The notes beneath the pieces were generated by a model, which ran no database searches, was not told where the DNA came from, and saw only the letters and a list, made by a program, of their open reading frames with translations. The position numbers and the translations under genes were made by a program. A DNA stretch of 64,000 nucleotides from DASSJT01 sp963715025. GTDB taxonomy: Bacteria; Actinomycetota; Actinomycetes; Actinomycetales; Dermatophilaceae. The stretch's first letter is position 1, and each line of letters opens with the position of its first letter. The stretch is from positions 372,001 to 436,000 of the forward strand of contig CAVQQQ010000009.1 in the NCBI GenBank assembly GCA_963715025.1, written 5' to 3'. This document shows, in pieces, positions 57,526-64,000 of this stretch.

Positions 57526-58607
57526 CGGCCACGCTCGACGAGCTGCGCGCCGCCCTCCACGACGCGGCTCGAAACTACGCTCCTCCACCCGAGGTCACCC
57601 TCCGCCAGGTCGAGCAGCGCGTCGTCGCCACCGACCGGAGGCGACGGGTCCTGCTGTCAGGTGTCCTCGCAGCGGTGGTCGCCACCGGTGGCGGGCTGCT
57701 TGCGGCAGAGCAGCGGGGCCACGACGCCCGTGAGCTCCGTCCTGGCGAGTCGCGGCTGATCAGAGATGATCCCGCGCATCCCGTCACCTACCGCGGGATG
57801 GTGCGGGTGTCCGACACCGAGTGGCGCATAGCCGCCAACCGCCCGATCACGATCGCCCTGCCGGACGTGCAGGAAGGGGTGCTGTATGCCCGCGCCACGT
57901 GCACCGGTAGCTCGGGCCCGATGCCTTGGCTCATCCTGAGCCATGACGACGTCACGACCCAGCTGCCGTGCGTCGGCCCTGGCGGCACGACCGACCTGCC
58001 GGCCCGGTACCGACCGCCCTTCGACAGCGAGAAGCTGGCCCGGCCGAAGGGTTCCGGCGCAGGAGTTCTGACTGTCGAAGCCCGAGGCAGCCACAGTGCC
58101 ACCGCCCGGATCGCGATCTACGTCCGCGCCGGTGCGCCAGTCCGCCCGCCCGAGCTGGACACCAACCCGCGCAGCGCCTGGTCTGGCTTTCCTGGCTTCC
58201 ACGCAGCCTTCGGCCCTGACCCGACGTCGCCGAACTCGCCGGTAACGGTCAGGGGAACCTACGAGAAGGACCTCCTGGTCACCCTGGTTGTGCGCGGCGT
58301 TGGCGCCCTCCGGGCCACGGCCAACGGCCGGCCCCTGACCTTCGAGTGCTACACCGACCCCGACGACCTCGTGGGGGGCGTTCCGTGCCCGGACGCCGAG
58401 GTCGTGCGGGCCACGGACTACGGATCTGCGGCTCAGGTCTACGACTCGCTCGACATCCTCACGACTCAGGGACTGCGCACAGGCGACCCCGTGACCATCA
58501 CCGTCACCCCCTCGGGCTTCAGCGGGGACGACTGGCGGCTCGACATCTTTGACTGGACTCAGAGCACGGGCGACCGAGACACCCTTGGCACCTGGACCCG
58601 GAAATAG
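57522..58607 (+). CDS. Membrane-anchored partner of the SigE-family factor
   Basis: A 361-residue protein: a cytoplasmic N-terminus of about 43 residues (TATLDELRAALHDAARNYAPPPEV), one transmembrane helix near 44-63 (VLLSGVLAAVVATGGGLLAA) and a 300-residue extracytoplasmic domain with four cysteines. This layout and the ATGA overlap suggest an anti-sigma factor that responds to an outside signal. The N-terminus lacks a clear zinc-binding anti-sigma motif. Function inferred from arrangement only. Confidence 0.75.
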   Translation: MTATLDELRAALHDAARNYAPPPEVTLRQVEQRVVATDRRRRVLLSGVLAAVVATGGGLLAAEQRGHDARELRPGESRLIRDDPAHPVTYRGMVRVSDTEWRIAANRPITIALPDVQEGVLYARATCTGSSGPMPWLILSHDDVTTQLPCVGPGGTTDLPARYRPPFDSEKLARPKGSGAGVLTVEARGSHSATARIAIYVRAGAPVRPPELDTNPRSAWSGFPGFHAAFGPDPTSPNSPVTVRGTYEKDLLVTLVVRGVGALRATANGRPLTFECYTDPDDLVGGVPCPDAEVVRATDYGSAAQVYDSLDILTTQGLRTGDPVTITVTPSGFSGDDWRLDIFDWTQSTGDRDTLGTWTRK

Positions 58608-58693
58608 CAGCGACCCCGGTCCCCGGGCGCCCCTCCCAGCCGTCCACCACCGGAGTCTCCGCAGCGGGCGCTTGACTGCGGTTGGATGGGACC

Positions 58694-59644
58694 GTGCGCC
58701 CCATGCTGGCGGTGACCGCCGACCACATCCCGACCGGACCCCAGTGGGCCCACGAGGTCAAGTGGGACGGCATGCGCCTGCTCGCCGACATCCACGAAGG
58801 ACATCTGGACCTCACGTCGCGAGCCGGCAACGACGCCACCCCCAGTTTCCCCGAGCTGGCCGGGCTTGCCGACACCTACGACGACCTTCTCCTCGACGGC
58901 GAGGTCGTCGCCCTCGAGCACGGCCGCCCGTCGTTCACCGCCCTCGCCGAACGCATGCACGTCAAGGACCGCCGCCGGGCCGAGCGCCTTGCGGCCGCGC
59001 GGCCGGTGACGTTCATGATTTTCGACCTGCTGCGGCTGTTCGGCACCGACCTCACCGCCCAGCCCTGGTCGGAGCGCCGCAAGCTGCTGGAGAGCCTGGA
59101 CCTGTCCGGCCCGTCCTGGCAGGTGCCACCGGTCTACTACGACGGGCAGGAGCTGTTCGATGCCACCAGGGAGCAGGGCCTCGAGGGGATCGTGAGCAAG
59201 AAGCGCCATTCGCCGTATGCGGTGGGGCGCCGGTCCGCCGACTGGCTCAAGTCACCGCACCACACCACCTACTCCGCCGTGGTCGGGGGCTGGCGGCCGG
59301 AGAAGACCAACGACGCGGGTCGGCTGGGGGCGGTCCTGCTCGGGATGCCGGCGCGGGAGGGCGGCTGGCGCTTCGTCGGGCGCATGGGCAGTGGTCTCGC
59401 CGGCAAGGCCGCTGTCACGCTGATGGAGGCGCTCCGCCCCCTGACCATCAGCGCGTCGCCCTTCGTCGACATCGTCCCCGCGATCGACGCCAGGGGCGCG
59501 ACCTGGGTGGAGCCGAAGATCGTCGTGGAGGTGCGCGCGCTGGAACTCACCACTGCCGGCCGGCTCAGGCAGCCGGCATACCTCGGCATTCGCACTGACC
59601 TGACCCCCACCGACCTGCAACAGGATCTGGAGGTGAACCCGTGA
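58694..59644 (+). CDS. ATP-dependent DNA ligase domain protein (LigD ligase module)
   Basis: A 316-residue ligase module as in the LIG domain of LigD. The adenylation lysine is in HEVKWDGMRLLADI, later motifs LLLDGEVVAL, FMIFDLLRLFG, GLEGIVSKKRHSPY and SADWLKSPHHTTYSAVVGGW follow, with an OB-fold at the end. It seals double-strand breaks with Ku. The polymerase and nuclease domains are not fused here. The start is uncertain (TTG 58682, GTG 58694 or ATG 58703). Coupled to the polymerase gene by GTGA. Confidence 0.9.
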   Translation: MRPMLAVTADHIPTGPQWAHEVKWDGMRLLADIHEGHLDLTSRAGNDATPSFPELAGLADTYDDLLLDGEVVALEHGRPSFTALAERMHVKDRRRAERLAAARPVTFMIFDLLRLFGTDLTAQPWSERRKLLESLDLSGPSWQVPPVYYDGQELFDATREQGLEGIVSKKRHSPYAVGRRSADWLKSPHHTTYSAVVGGWRPEKTNDAGRLGAVLLGMPAREGGWRFVGRMGSGLAGKAAVTLMEALRPLTISASPFVDIVPAIDARGATWVEPKIVVEVRALELTTAGRLRQPAYLGIRTDLTPTDLQQDLEVNP

Positions 59645-60516
59645 CCGAGACGACGTCAGTCATGGTCGGTGGCCGCAGGATGCGCCTGTCCAGCCTCGAC
59701 AAGCTCCTGTTCCCGGCAACGGAGACGACGAAGGGCGAGGTCCTCAACTACTACGCGACCGTCGCGCCGGTGCTGCTCCCACACCTCGCGCACCGTCCGG
59801 TCACGCGGGTGCGGTGGCCACACGGCACTGCCGACCAGTCGTTCTTCGAGAAGAACCTGCCCTCGGGGGCCCCTTCGTGGCTGCCGTCCGCACGGGTCGA
59901 CGACGTCACCTACCCACTAGTGCCGGACCTCGCGGCTCTGACCTACCTGGTCAACCTCAACTCCATCGAGCTGCACGTTCCGCAGTGGACCGTGTCGGAG
60001 TCCGGGGAGCGCGAGAACCCGAACCGCCTCGTCATCGACCTCGACCCCGGGAAGCCGGCAGGGCTGCGCGAGTGCAGCCAGGTCGCGCTGATGGTCAGGG
60101 ACCGGCTCGAGCGCCTGGGCCTGGACCTCTTCCCCGTCACCAGCGGTAGCAAGGGCATGCAGCTGTATGCCGCGCTGGCAGGGCACCTCACGAGCGACGA
60201 GGTGCGCGCCCTCGCCCAACAGCTCGCACAGGAGCTCACCAAGAAGAACCCCGAGCTGATCCTGTGGAAGATGACCAAGTCGCTGCGGCCCGGAAAGGTG
60301 TTCCTCGACTGGAGCCAGAACGTCGCGGCCAAGACGACCATCTCCCCCTACTCACTCCGCGGCCGGGAAACGCCCACGGTCGCGGCGCCACGCTCCTGGG
60401 ACGAGGTCGAGGGGGCGGCGGAGGGCTCCCACGTGCTGGAGCAGATGATGTTCGACGAGGTGCTCGACCGGCTCGACACGTACGGAGACCTGGTGGAGGG
60501 GCTGCTCCCGGACTAA
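59641..60516 (+). CDS. LigD-type polymerase/primase domain protein
   Basis: A 291-residue archaeo-eukaryotic primase-like polymerase, equal to the POL domain of LigD. SSLDKLLFPATETTKGEV opens it; the catalytic metal pair is in RLVIDLDPGKPAG, with a later histidine-free TSGSKGMQLYAAL (usual form TSGxKGxH, here Gln replaces His) and KVFLDWSQNVAAKTTISPYSLR. It fills gaps at broken ends. GTG 59641 overlaps the ligase stop. It converges with the FhuF-like gene, overlapping its last bases. Confidence 0.92.
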   Translation: MTETTSVMVGGRRMRLSSLDKLLFPATETTKGEVLNYYATVAPVLLPHLAHRPVTRVRWPHGTADQSFFEKNLPSGAPSWLPSARVDDVTYPLVPDLAALTYLVNLNSIELHVPQWTVSESGERENPNRLVIDLDPGKPAGLRECSQVALMVRDRLERLGLDLFPVTSGSKGMQLYAALAGHLTSDEVRALAQQLAQELTKKNPELILWKMTKSLRPGKVFLDWSQNVAAKTTISPYSLRGRETPTVAAPRSWDEVEGAAEGSHVLEQMMFDEVLDRLDTYGDLVEGLLPD

Positions 60517-61190
60517 GTCCCGGGTTGCGAGCCGGCCTGGGCCCGACGCGGGCAGCCGTGGCACTCGTGGGCGCCGGGCAGGGCGTAGATGAAGCAGCAG
60601 GACTCGCGCCGCGGCTGCGGGCCGCCCAGCGCACGCTGGAGCGCCATCGCCCACACGTCGCGCACCGTGCCCAGCCGCTGCTGCGGGCCGAGCTTCGCGT
60701 CGGGCTCGTAGGCCTCCGCAAAAGCCAGGGCGTGGTTCTCGTACGCCGTCTGCGCGGCCGCCAGCCGGGCCTCCAGCGTCAAGTCGGGGTCGACGAGGCG
60801 GATGCGGCGCAGCTGGACCTGCGAGGGGTAGTACTGGCCGGGGGCGAGGTCGAAGCTGAGCGCGCGAGGGCACACGTCTGCCAGCCAGGGCCCGAGGGCC
60901 GCGGTCTGCGCCGCGATGGTCGCGGGTACCTCGAGGTACCACTGGAGGACGAAGGCGCTCGGAGTCGCGGACGGCGGAGTCGTGGCGTACTGCCGCGCCA
61001 ACGACTGGCGCACGGCGGCCCGCCACGGCCTGGTCGGGTCGGCGCCGGCGGTCTGGGCGCCCATCACCGCGGCGCACGACCAGGGCAGGTCGGGGTCACC
61101 ACCGTCGGCGGCCCGGACCTCCAGCCAGGGGACCCGGCTTGAGATCAGCGCGGTTACTGCGGTCAGCTCATCGACCTCGATGGCAGTCAT
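60513..61190 (-). CDS. FhuF-like (2Fe-2S) ferric reductase protein
   Basis: A 225-residue protein ending in the unusual cysteine motif C-C-x10-C-x2-C (ESCCFIYALPGAHECHGCPR) that binds a 2Fe-2S cluster in FhuF siderophore reductases. The N-terminal part is helical and variable, as in the family. It should release iron from ferric siderophores in the cytoplasm. No siderophore transport genes are adjacent. ATG 61190 is fixed by TACGGT seven bases upstream (leaderless). It converges with the polymerase gene and overlaps it by four bases. Confidence 0.85.
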   Translation of the reverse strand: MTAIEVDELTAVTALISSRVPWLEVRAADGGDPDLPWSCAAVMGAQTAGADPTRPWRAAVRQSLARQYATTPPSATPSAFVLQWYLEVPATIAAQTAALGPWLADVCPRALSFDLAPGQYYPSQVQLRRIRLVDPDLTLEARLAAAQTAYENHALAFAEAYEPDAKLGPQQRLGTVRDVWAMALQRALGGPQPRRESCCFIYALPGAHECHGCPRRAQAGSQPGT

Positions 61191-61197
61191 CGGAGGG

Positions 61198-61203
61198 ACC
61201 GTA
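61198..61203 (-). promoter_or_regulatory. -10 element of the FhuF-like gene (leaderless)
   Basis: TACGGT on the minus strand, 7 bases before ATG 61190. Confidence 0.5.
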
Positions 61204-61328
61204 CCCCACGATGCCGCCGTCCGCTCGCCCAGCCGCCCGGGCGGCATAGTGGCCGGGACATGACCCCTACCGCAGGCACCTTGTCAGAACCATTGTCGCA
61301 TGGCTGAACCAATGCCATTTCGCGCGAG

Positions 61329-61366
61329 GACGGGCCTATCCGCATCGTGTTGCTGATAGACCCGTC
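61329..61366 (-). terminator. Terminator of lsr2
   Basis: GACGGG-C-CTATC pairs with GATAG-A-CCCGTC around a 14-base loop, 36 bases after the lsr2 stop. The surrounding 150 bases are clearly more AT-rich than the rest of the window. Confidence 0.65.
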
Positions 61367-61401
61367 GCTCTGTATTGGCTAACCCACGTGAAATCGAATT
61401 C

Positions 61402-61731
61402 TCAGGCGTTTGCCTTGTCATAAGCAGCCTGGACCTCGGCGCTGATCCGGCCGCGGTCGCTCACCTGATGGCCATGGGCCCTGGCCCACTCCCGCACCTT
61501 CGCCAAATCGCGCTTACGACCGCCGCCACCGCCATTACGGGTGGCCTTTCGGGTTCCACCAGAACGCCGCGCGTGGCCCACCCAGGTGGACAGGGCATCG
61601 CGAAGCTTGTCGGCATTCGCCGTGCTCAGGTCGATCTCGTAGGTCACACCATCAAGCGCGAAGGTCACCGTTTCGTCTGCATCGGTGCCGTCGACGTCGT
61701 CGACGAGTTCCACCTTCACCCGTTGGGCCAT
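61402..61731 (-). CDS. lsr2: Nucleoid-associated protein Lsr2
   Basis: A 109-residue xenogeneic silencer. The N-terminal dimer domain is AQRVKVELVDDVDG, DETVTFALDGVTYEIDLS; the C-terminal DNA-binding domain ends in REWARAHGHQVSDRGRISAEV, with RGR as the AT-hook-like minor groove insert. It coats AT-rich DNA. ATG 61731 has GAGGAAGAGG upstream. It lies beside lysS, as in mycobacteria, but clpC, its usual next neighbour, is 14 kb away. Confidence 0.95.
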   Translation of the reverse strand: MAQRVKVELVDDVDGTDADETVTFALDGVTYEIDLSTANADKLRDALSTWVGHARRSGGTRKATRNGGGGGRKRDLAKVREWARAHGHQVSDRGRISAEVQAAYDKANA

Positions 61732-61818
61732 GAAGCCTCTTCCTCTCCGGGAACACCACAAATCGGACAGCACGAATACTACGCATATCCGAGCCGGAAA
61801 GTGCGCCCATGTGCACAA

Positions 61819-61989
61819 CTATTTCGGCGCGTCGCCCTTTCGCGTCTTTTCCTGCTCTCGCTCCCATTGGGAATGCGCGAGCCGCTCCCGGCGGTCGCCC
61901 TCGATCATGTTCTTGATGACGACGTAGAAGAGGAATGCGACGCCTGCGGTAGGGATGAGGGCGGCGAAGTAGGGCCAGACAGCGGACAT
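61819..61989 (-). CDS. Small membrane protein downstream of lysS
   Basis: A 56-residue protein with one helix (WPYFAALIPTAGVAFLFYVVI) and a charged tail (EGDRRERLAHSQWEREQEKTRKGDAPK). ATG 61989 is one base after the lysS stop, so it is co-translated or reinitiated. Similar single-helix peptides after lysS occur in related Actinobacteria; the function is unknown. Confidence 0.75.
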   Translation of the reverse strand: MSAVWPYFAALIPTAGVAFLFYVVIKNMIEGDRRERLAHSQWEREQEKTRKGDAPK

Positions 61990-61990
61990 G

Positions 61991-63517
61991 TCAGTGGGCT
62001 TCGGGTTTGAGGAGGGGAAACAGGATGGTCTCGCGGATATTGGCGCCGGTGAACAGCATGATGAGCCGGTCGATGCCCAGGCCGAGGCCACCCATCGGTG
62101 GCGCGCCGTACTCGAGGGCGCGCAGGAAGTCCTCGTCGAGCTGCATCGCCTCCACGTCGCCAGCGGCTGCGGCGAGGGACTGGCTGGTCAGCACCTCGCG
62201 CTGGATGACCGGGTCGACGAGCTCGGAGAACGCGGTGCCACGCTCGACGCCCGCGATGATGAGGTCCCAAGCTTCGATGAGGCCGGGCTTGCTTCGATGC
62301 GGCCGGGCCAGCGGCTGGGCCGATGCGGGGTAGTCGCACACGAACGTGGGCTGCAGCAGGGTGGGCTCCACGAGTCTGCTGAGCATCTCCAGGACGATCT
62401 TGTCGGCGCTCCAAGCGGGCTCGACGTCCATGTCGTGACGCTTGGCGATCGTCCGAAGGGTCTCGAGGTCGCTCTCTGGGGTGATCTCCTCGCCGACCGC
62501 CTCGCTCACGCCGTCATAGACCGACAGCCACGCCCACTCGCCATCGAGGTCGACGACGCCAGCGGGCGTCGCGACCTGGCGCGAGCCCACGGCGTCGGCC
62601 GCGGCGAGGAACATGGTGCGCATCAGCTCGGCCATGGTGTTCTGGTCGCCGTAGGCCTCGTAGGCCTCCAGCATCGTGAACTCTGCGCTGTGGGTGGCAT
62701 CGATGCCCTCGTTGCGGAAGATGCGCCCGATCTCGAAGACCTTGTCGACCCCGCCCACGACCGCCTTCTTGAGGTTGAGCTCCAAGGCGATGCGCAGCGT
62801 CATCTCCTGGTCGAAGGCGTTGATATGCGTCCGGAACGGTCGGGCGGCGGCGCCGCCGTGGACCAGCTGGAGCACCGGGGTCTCGATCTCGAGGTAGCCC
62901 CGCTCCTCCAGCGTGCTGCGGATCGCCCGGACGATCGCGGAGCGGGTGCGCACCATGTCACGGGACTCCTGCCGCACGATGAGGTCGGCGTAGCGCTGCC
63001 GCACGCGTGCCTCTTCGGACAGCTCCTTGTGCAGCACGGGCAGGGGGCGCAGGGCCTTCGACGCCATCTCCCATCGGCTTGCCAACACGGACAGCTCGCC
63101 ACGCTTGCTGCTGATCACGCGCCCCTCGACCAACACGTGGTCGCCGAGGTCGACGCGCGACTTCCACTCGGCCAGAGCCTCCTCGCCGACCTCGGCGAGG
63201 CTGAGCATGACCTGCAACCGGGTGCCCACCCCCTCCTGGAGCGTGGCAAAGCACAGCTTGCCGGTATTGCGGATGAAGATGACCCGGCCCGCGACCGCGA
63301 CGACGTCCTGCGTCTCCTCGCCCGTCTGGAGGTGGCCCCACTGCTCCCGGACCTCGGCCAGCGTGTGGGTGCGACCGACATCCACTGGGTAGGGGTGCTT
63401 GCCACTCGACAGGATGCGCGCGCGCTTTTCGCGGCGCACCTTCATCTGCTCGGGCAGGTCTGCGTCGGGCAGGCCCTCAGGGTGGCTCGCCACGGGGTCA
63501 GGGGGAGTCTCGCTCAC
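61991..63517 (-). CDS. lysS: Lysyl-tRNA synthetase (class II)
   Basis: A 508-residue aminoacyl-tRNA synthetase. The OB-fold anticodon domain (VAVAGRVIFIRNTGKLCFATL, VLVEGRVISSKRGELSVLA) precedes the class II core: motif 1 around LEERGYLEIETPVL, motif 2 VFEIGRIFRNEGIDATHSAEFTMLE, motif 3 GGLGLGIDRLIMLFTG. GTG 63517 is preceded by TACCCT six bases upstream, predicting a leaderless start; its first 20 bases overlap the nadC stop region. Confidence 0.97.
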   Translation of the reverse strand: MSETPPDPVASHPEGLPDADLPEQMKVRREKRARILSSGKHPYPVDVGRTHTLAEVREQWGHLQTGEETQDVVAVAGRVIFIRNTGKLCFATLQEGVGTRLQVMLSLAEVGEEALAEWKSRVDLGDHVLVEGRVISSKRGELSVLASRWEMASKALRPLPVLHKELSEEARVRQRYADLIVRQESRDMVRTRSAIVRAIRSTLEERGYLEIETPVLQLVHGGAAARPFRTHINAFDQEMTLRIALELNLKKAVVGGVDKVFEIGRIFRNEGIDATHSAEFTMLEAYEAYGDQNTMAELMRTMFLAAADAVGSRQVATPAGVVDLDGEWAWLSVYDGVSEAVGEEITPESDLETLRTIAKRHDMDVEPAWSADKIVLEMLSRLVEPTLLQPTFVCDYPASAQPLARPHRSKPGLIEAWDLIIAGVERGTAFSELVDPVIQREVLTSQSLAAAAGDVEAMQLDEDFLRALEYGAPPMGGLGLGIDRLIMLFTGANIRETILFPLLKPEAH

Positions 63518-64000
63518 CCGGCAAGGGTATCGAGCGCGCCTGGGTGCGCTTCCGCCGCAGGTCCAGGGCGATGTCCATGATCGGCGAGGAGTGGGTCAAG
63601 GCGCCGACACTGAGGTAGTCGACTCCGGTCTCTGCGTAGGCCCGCGCTACCTCGAGGGTCAGTCCCCCGGTCGCCTCGACCTCGACCTGCTCCCGTGTCG
63701 CACGCACTACCTCCACCGTTGCCCGGAGCAGGTCGACGGGCATGTTGTCGCAGAGCAGGAAGCGGGCGCCGACGCCCACGGCCTCCAGCGCCTCCTCCGT
63801 CGTGGTCACCTCCACCTGGATGGGCACCTCCGGGAACCGGTCGCGGATCGACTCGTATGCCGCGGTGAGGCTCCCCGCCGCCAGTTTGTGGTTGTCCTTC
63901 ACCATGGCCACGTCGTAGAGGCCCATTCGCTTGTTCGTGCCCCCGCCCGCGCGGACGGCGTACTTCTCCAGGGCGCGCAGGCCCGGCGTGGTCTTGCGGG
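63498..64000 (-). CDS. nadC: Nicotinate-nucleotide pyrophosphorylase NadC (partial)
   Basis: The C-terminal 167 residues of quinolinate phosphoribosyltransferase; the start lies beyond the window. RKTTPGLRALEKYAVRAGGG is the phosphate-binding block, then GLYDVAMVKDNH, VEVTTTEEALEA, LLCDNMP, VEATGGLTLEVARAYAETGVDYLSVGALTHS. It converts quinolinate to nicotinate mononucleotide in NAD synthesis. The frame remains open to the window edge. Confidence 0.95.
   Translation of the reverse strand, partial: RKTTPGLRALEKYAVRAGGGTNKRMGLYDVAMVKDNHKLAAGSLTAAYESIRDRFPEVPIQVEVTTTEEALEAVGVGARFLLCDNMPVDLLRATVEVVRATREQVEVEATGGLTLEVARAYAETGVDYLSVGALTHSSPIMDIALDLRRKRTQARSIPLPGERDSP
63524..63529 (-). promoter_or_regulatory. 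-10 element of lysS (leaderless)
   Basis: TACCCT on the minus strand, 6 bases before GTG 63517, inside the 3' end of nadC. Confidence 0.45.

Noticed and set aside
47301..61401. Integrated mobile element or phage between clpC and lsr2
   Set aside because: No integrase, transposase, attachment repeats or tRNA were found, and codon use looks like the rest of the window.
61988..63580. 530-codon open frame on the plus strand opposite lysS
   Set aside because: Antisense shadow of a highly conserved tRNA synthetase gene; no start signal or family motif.

Overview
The window is about 70% GC by eye, uses many GTG starts, and carries Lsr2, a BldC-type regulator, the hem-rex operon, menaquinone genes, bacterial Ku with LigD-type proteins, and the small ribosomal protein bS22. 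This is a high-GC Actinobacterium. I infer a Micrococcales member, perhaps Intrasporangiaceae, but a database search would be needed to confirm the family. I see no rRNA, tRNA, insertion sequence, prophage or CRISPR array, and no gene-free stretch over 300 bases.

Layout. 0.1-4.8 kb: menaquinone biosynthesis (menB, menE, menA) with a VOC protein, a hemerythrin-like protein and a small membrane protein. 4.5-10.7 kb: a leftward, translationally coupled operon for cytochrome c maturation (CcsB, ResB, CcdA, TlpA/ResA-like) headed by hemL. 10.8-14.6 kb: MarR regulator, YceI protein, then divergent PfkB kinase and a frameshifted GH4 glycosidase. 14.7-20.8 kb: heme operon rex-hemA-hemC-cobA/hemD-hemB with a Rex operator in front. 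20.9-26.4 kb: a decayed BldN-like sigma gene, acyltransferase, epimerase, bS22, BldC and AcuC. 26.5-37.6 kb: TrkA-type protein, acetyltransferases, proC, a frameshifted membrane mannosyltransferase, proline dehydrogenase, a TetR-linked ABC exporter, Ppx/GppA, and a Cys-rich protein coupled to a methyltransferase. 37.7-40.1 kb: SRPBCC protein and a three-gene diheme cytochrome b cluster. 40.2-47.3 kb: radA-disA-mutY, gluconokinase, N-acetylglutamate synthase, clpC. 47.4-61.2 kb: phenylacetate-CoA ligase, S1C protease, MoxR-DUF58-VWA-VWA operon, CGNR regulator, and a DNA-repair island (Nei-type glycosylase, Ku, a SigE-family sigma pair, split LigD ligase and polymerase), ending with a FhuF-like protein. 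61.4-64 kb: lsr2, a small membrane protein, lysS, nadC (cut by the window edge).

Three window-wide patterns stand out. (1) The octamer GTATGCCG/CGGCATAC occurs 37 times by my count, roughly 16 times more than base composition predicts. It occurs in several codon phases, between genes, and as an inverted pair forming a hairpin after clpC, which resembles an uptake-type or chromosome-organising motif. (2) At least fifteen genes have a TAnnnT -10 hexamer exactly 6-7 bases before the start codon, which predicts leaderless mRNAs; this also helps choose start codons. (3) Three genes are broken: a GH4 glycosidase, a membrane mannosyltransferase and a BldN-like sigma factor. The first two need a single frame correction; the third looks truly decayed.

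All gene functions are inferred from family motifs read in the translations. No database search was possible.
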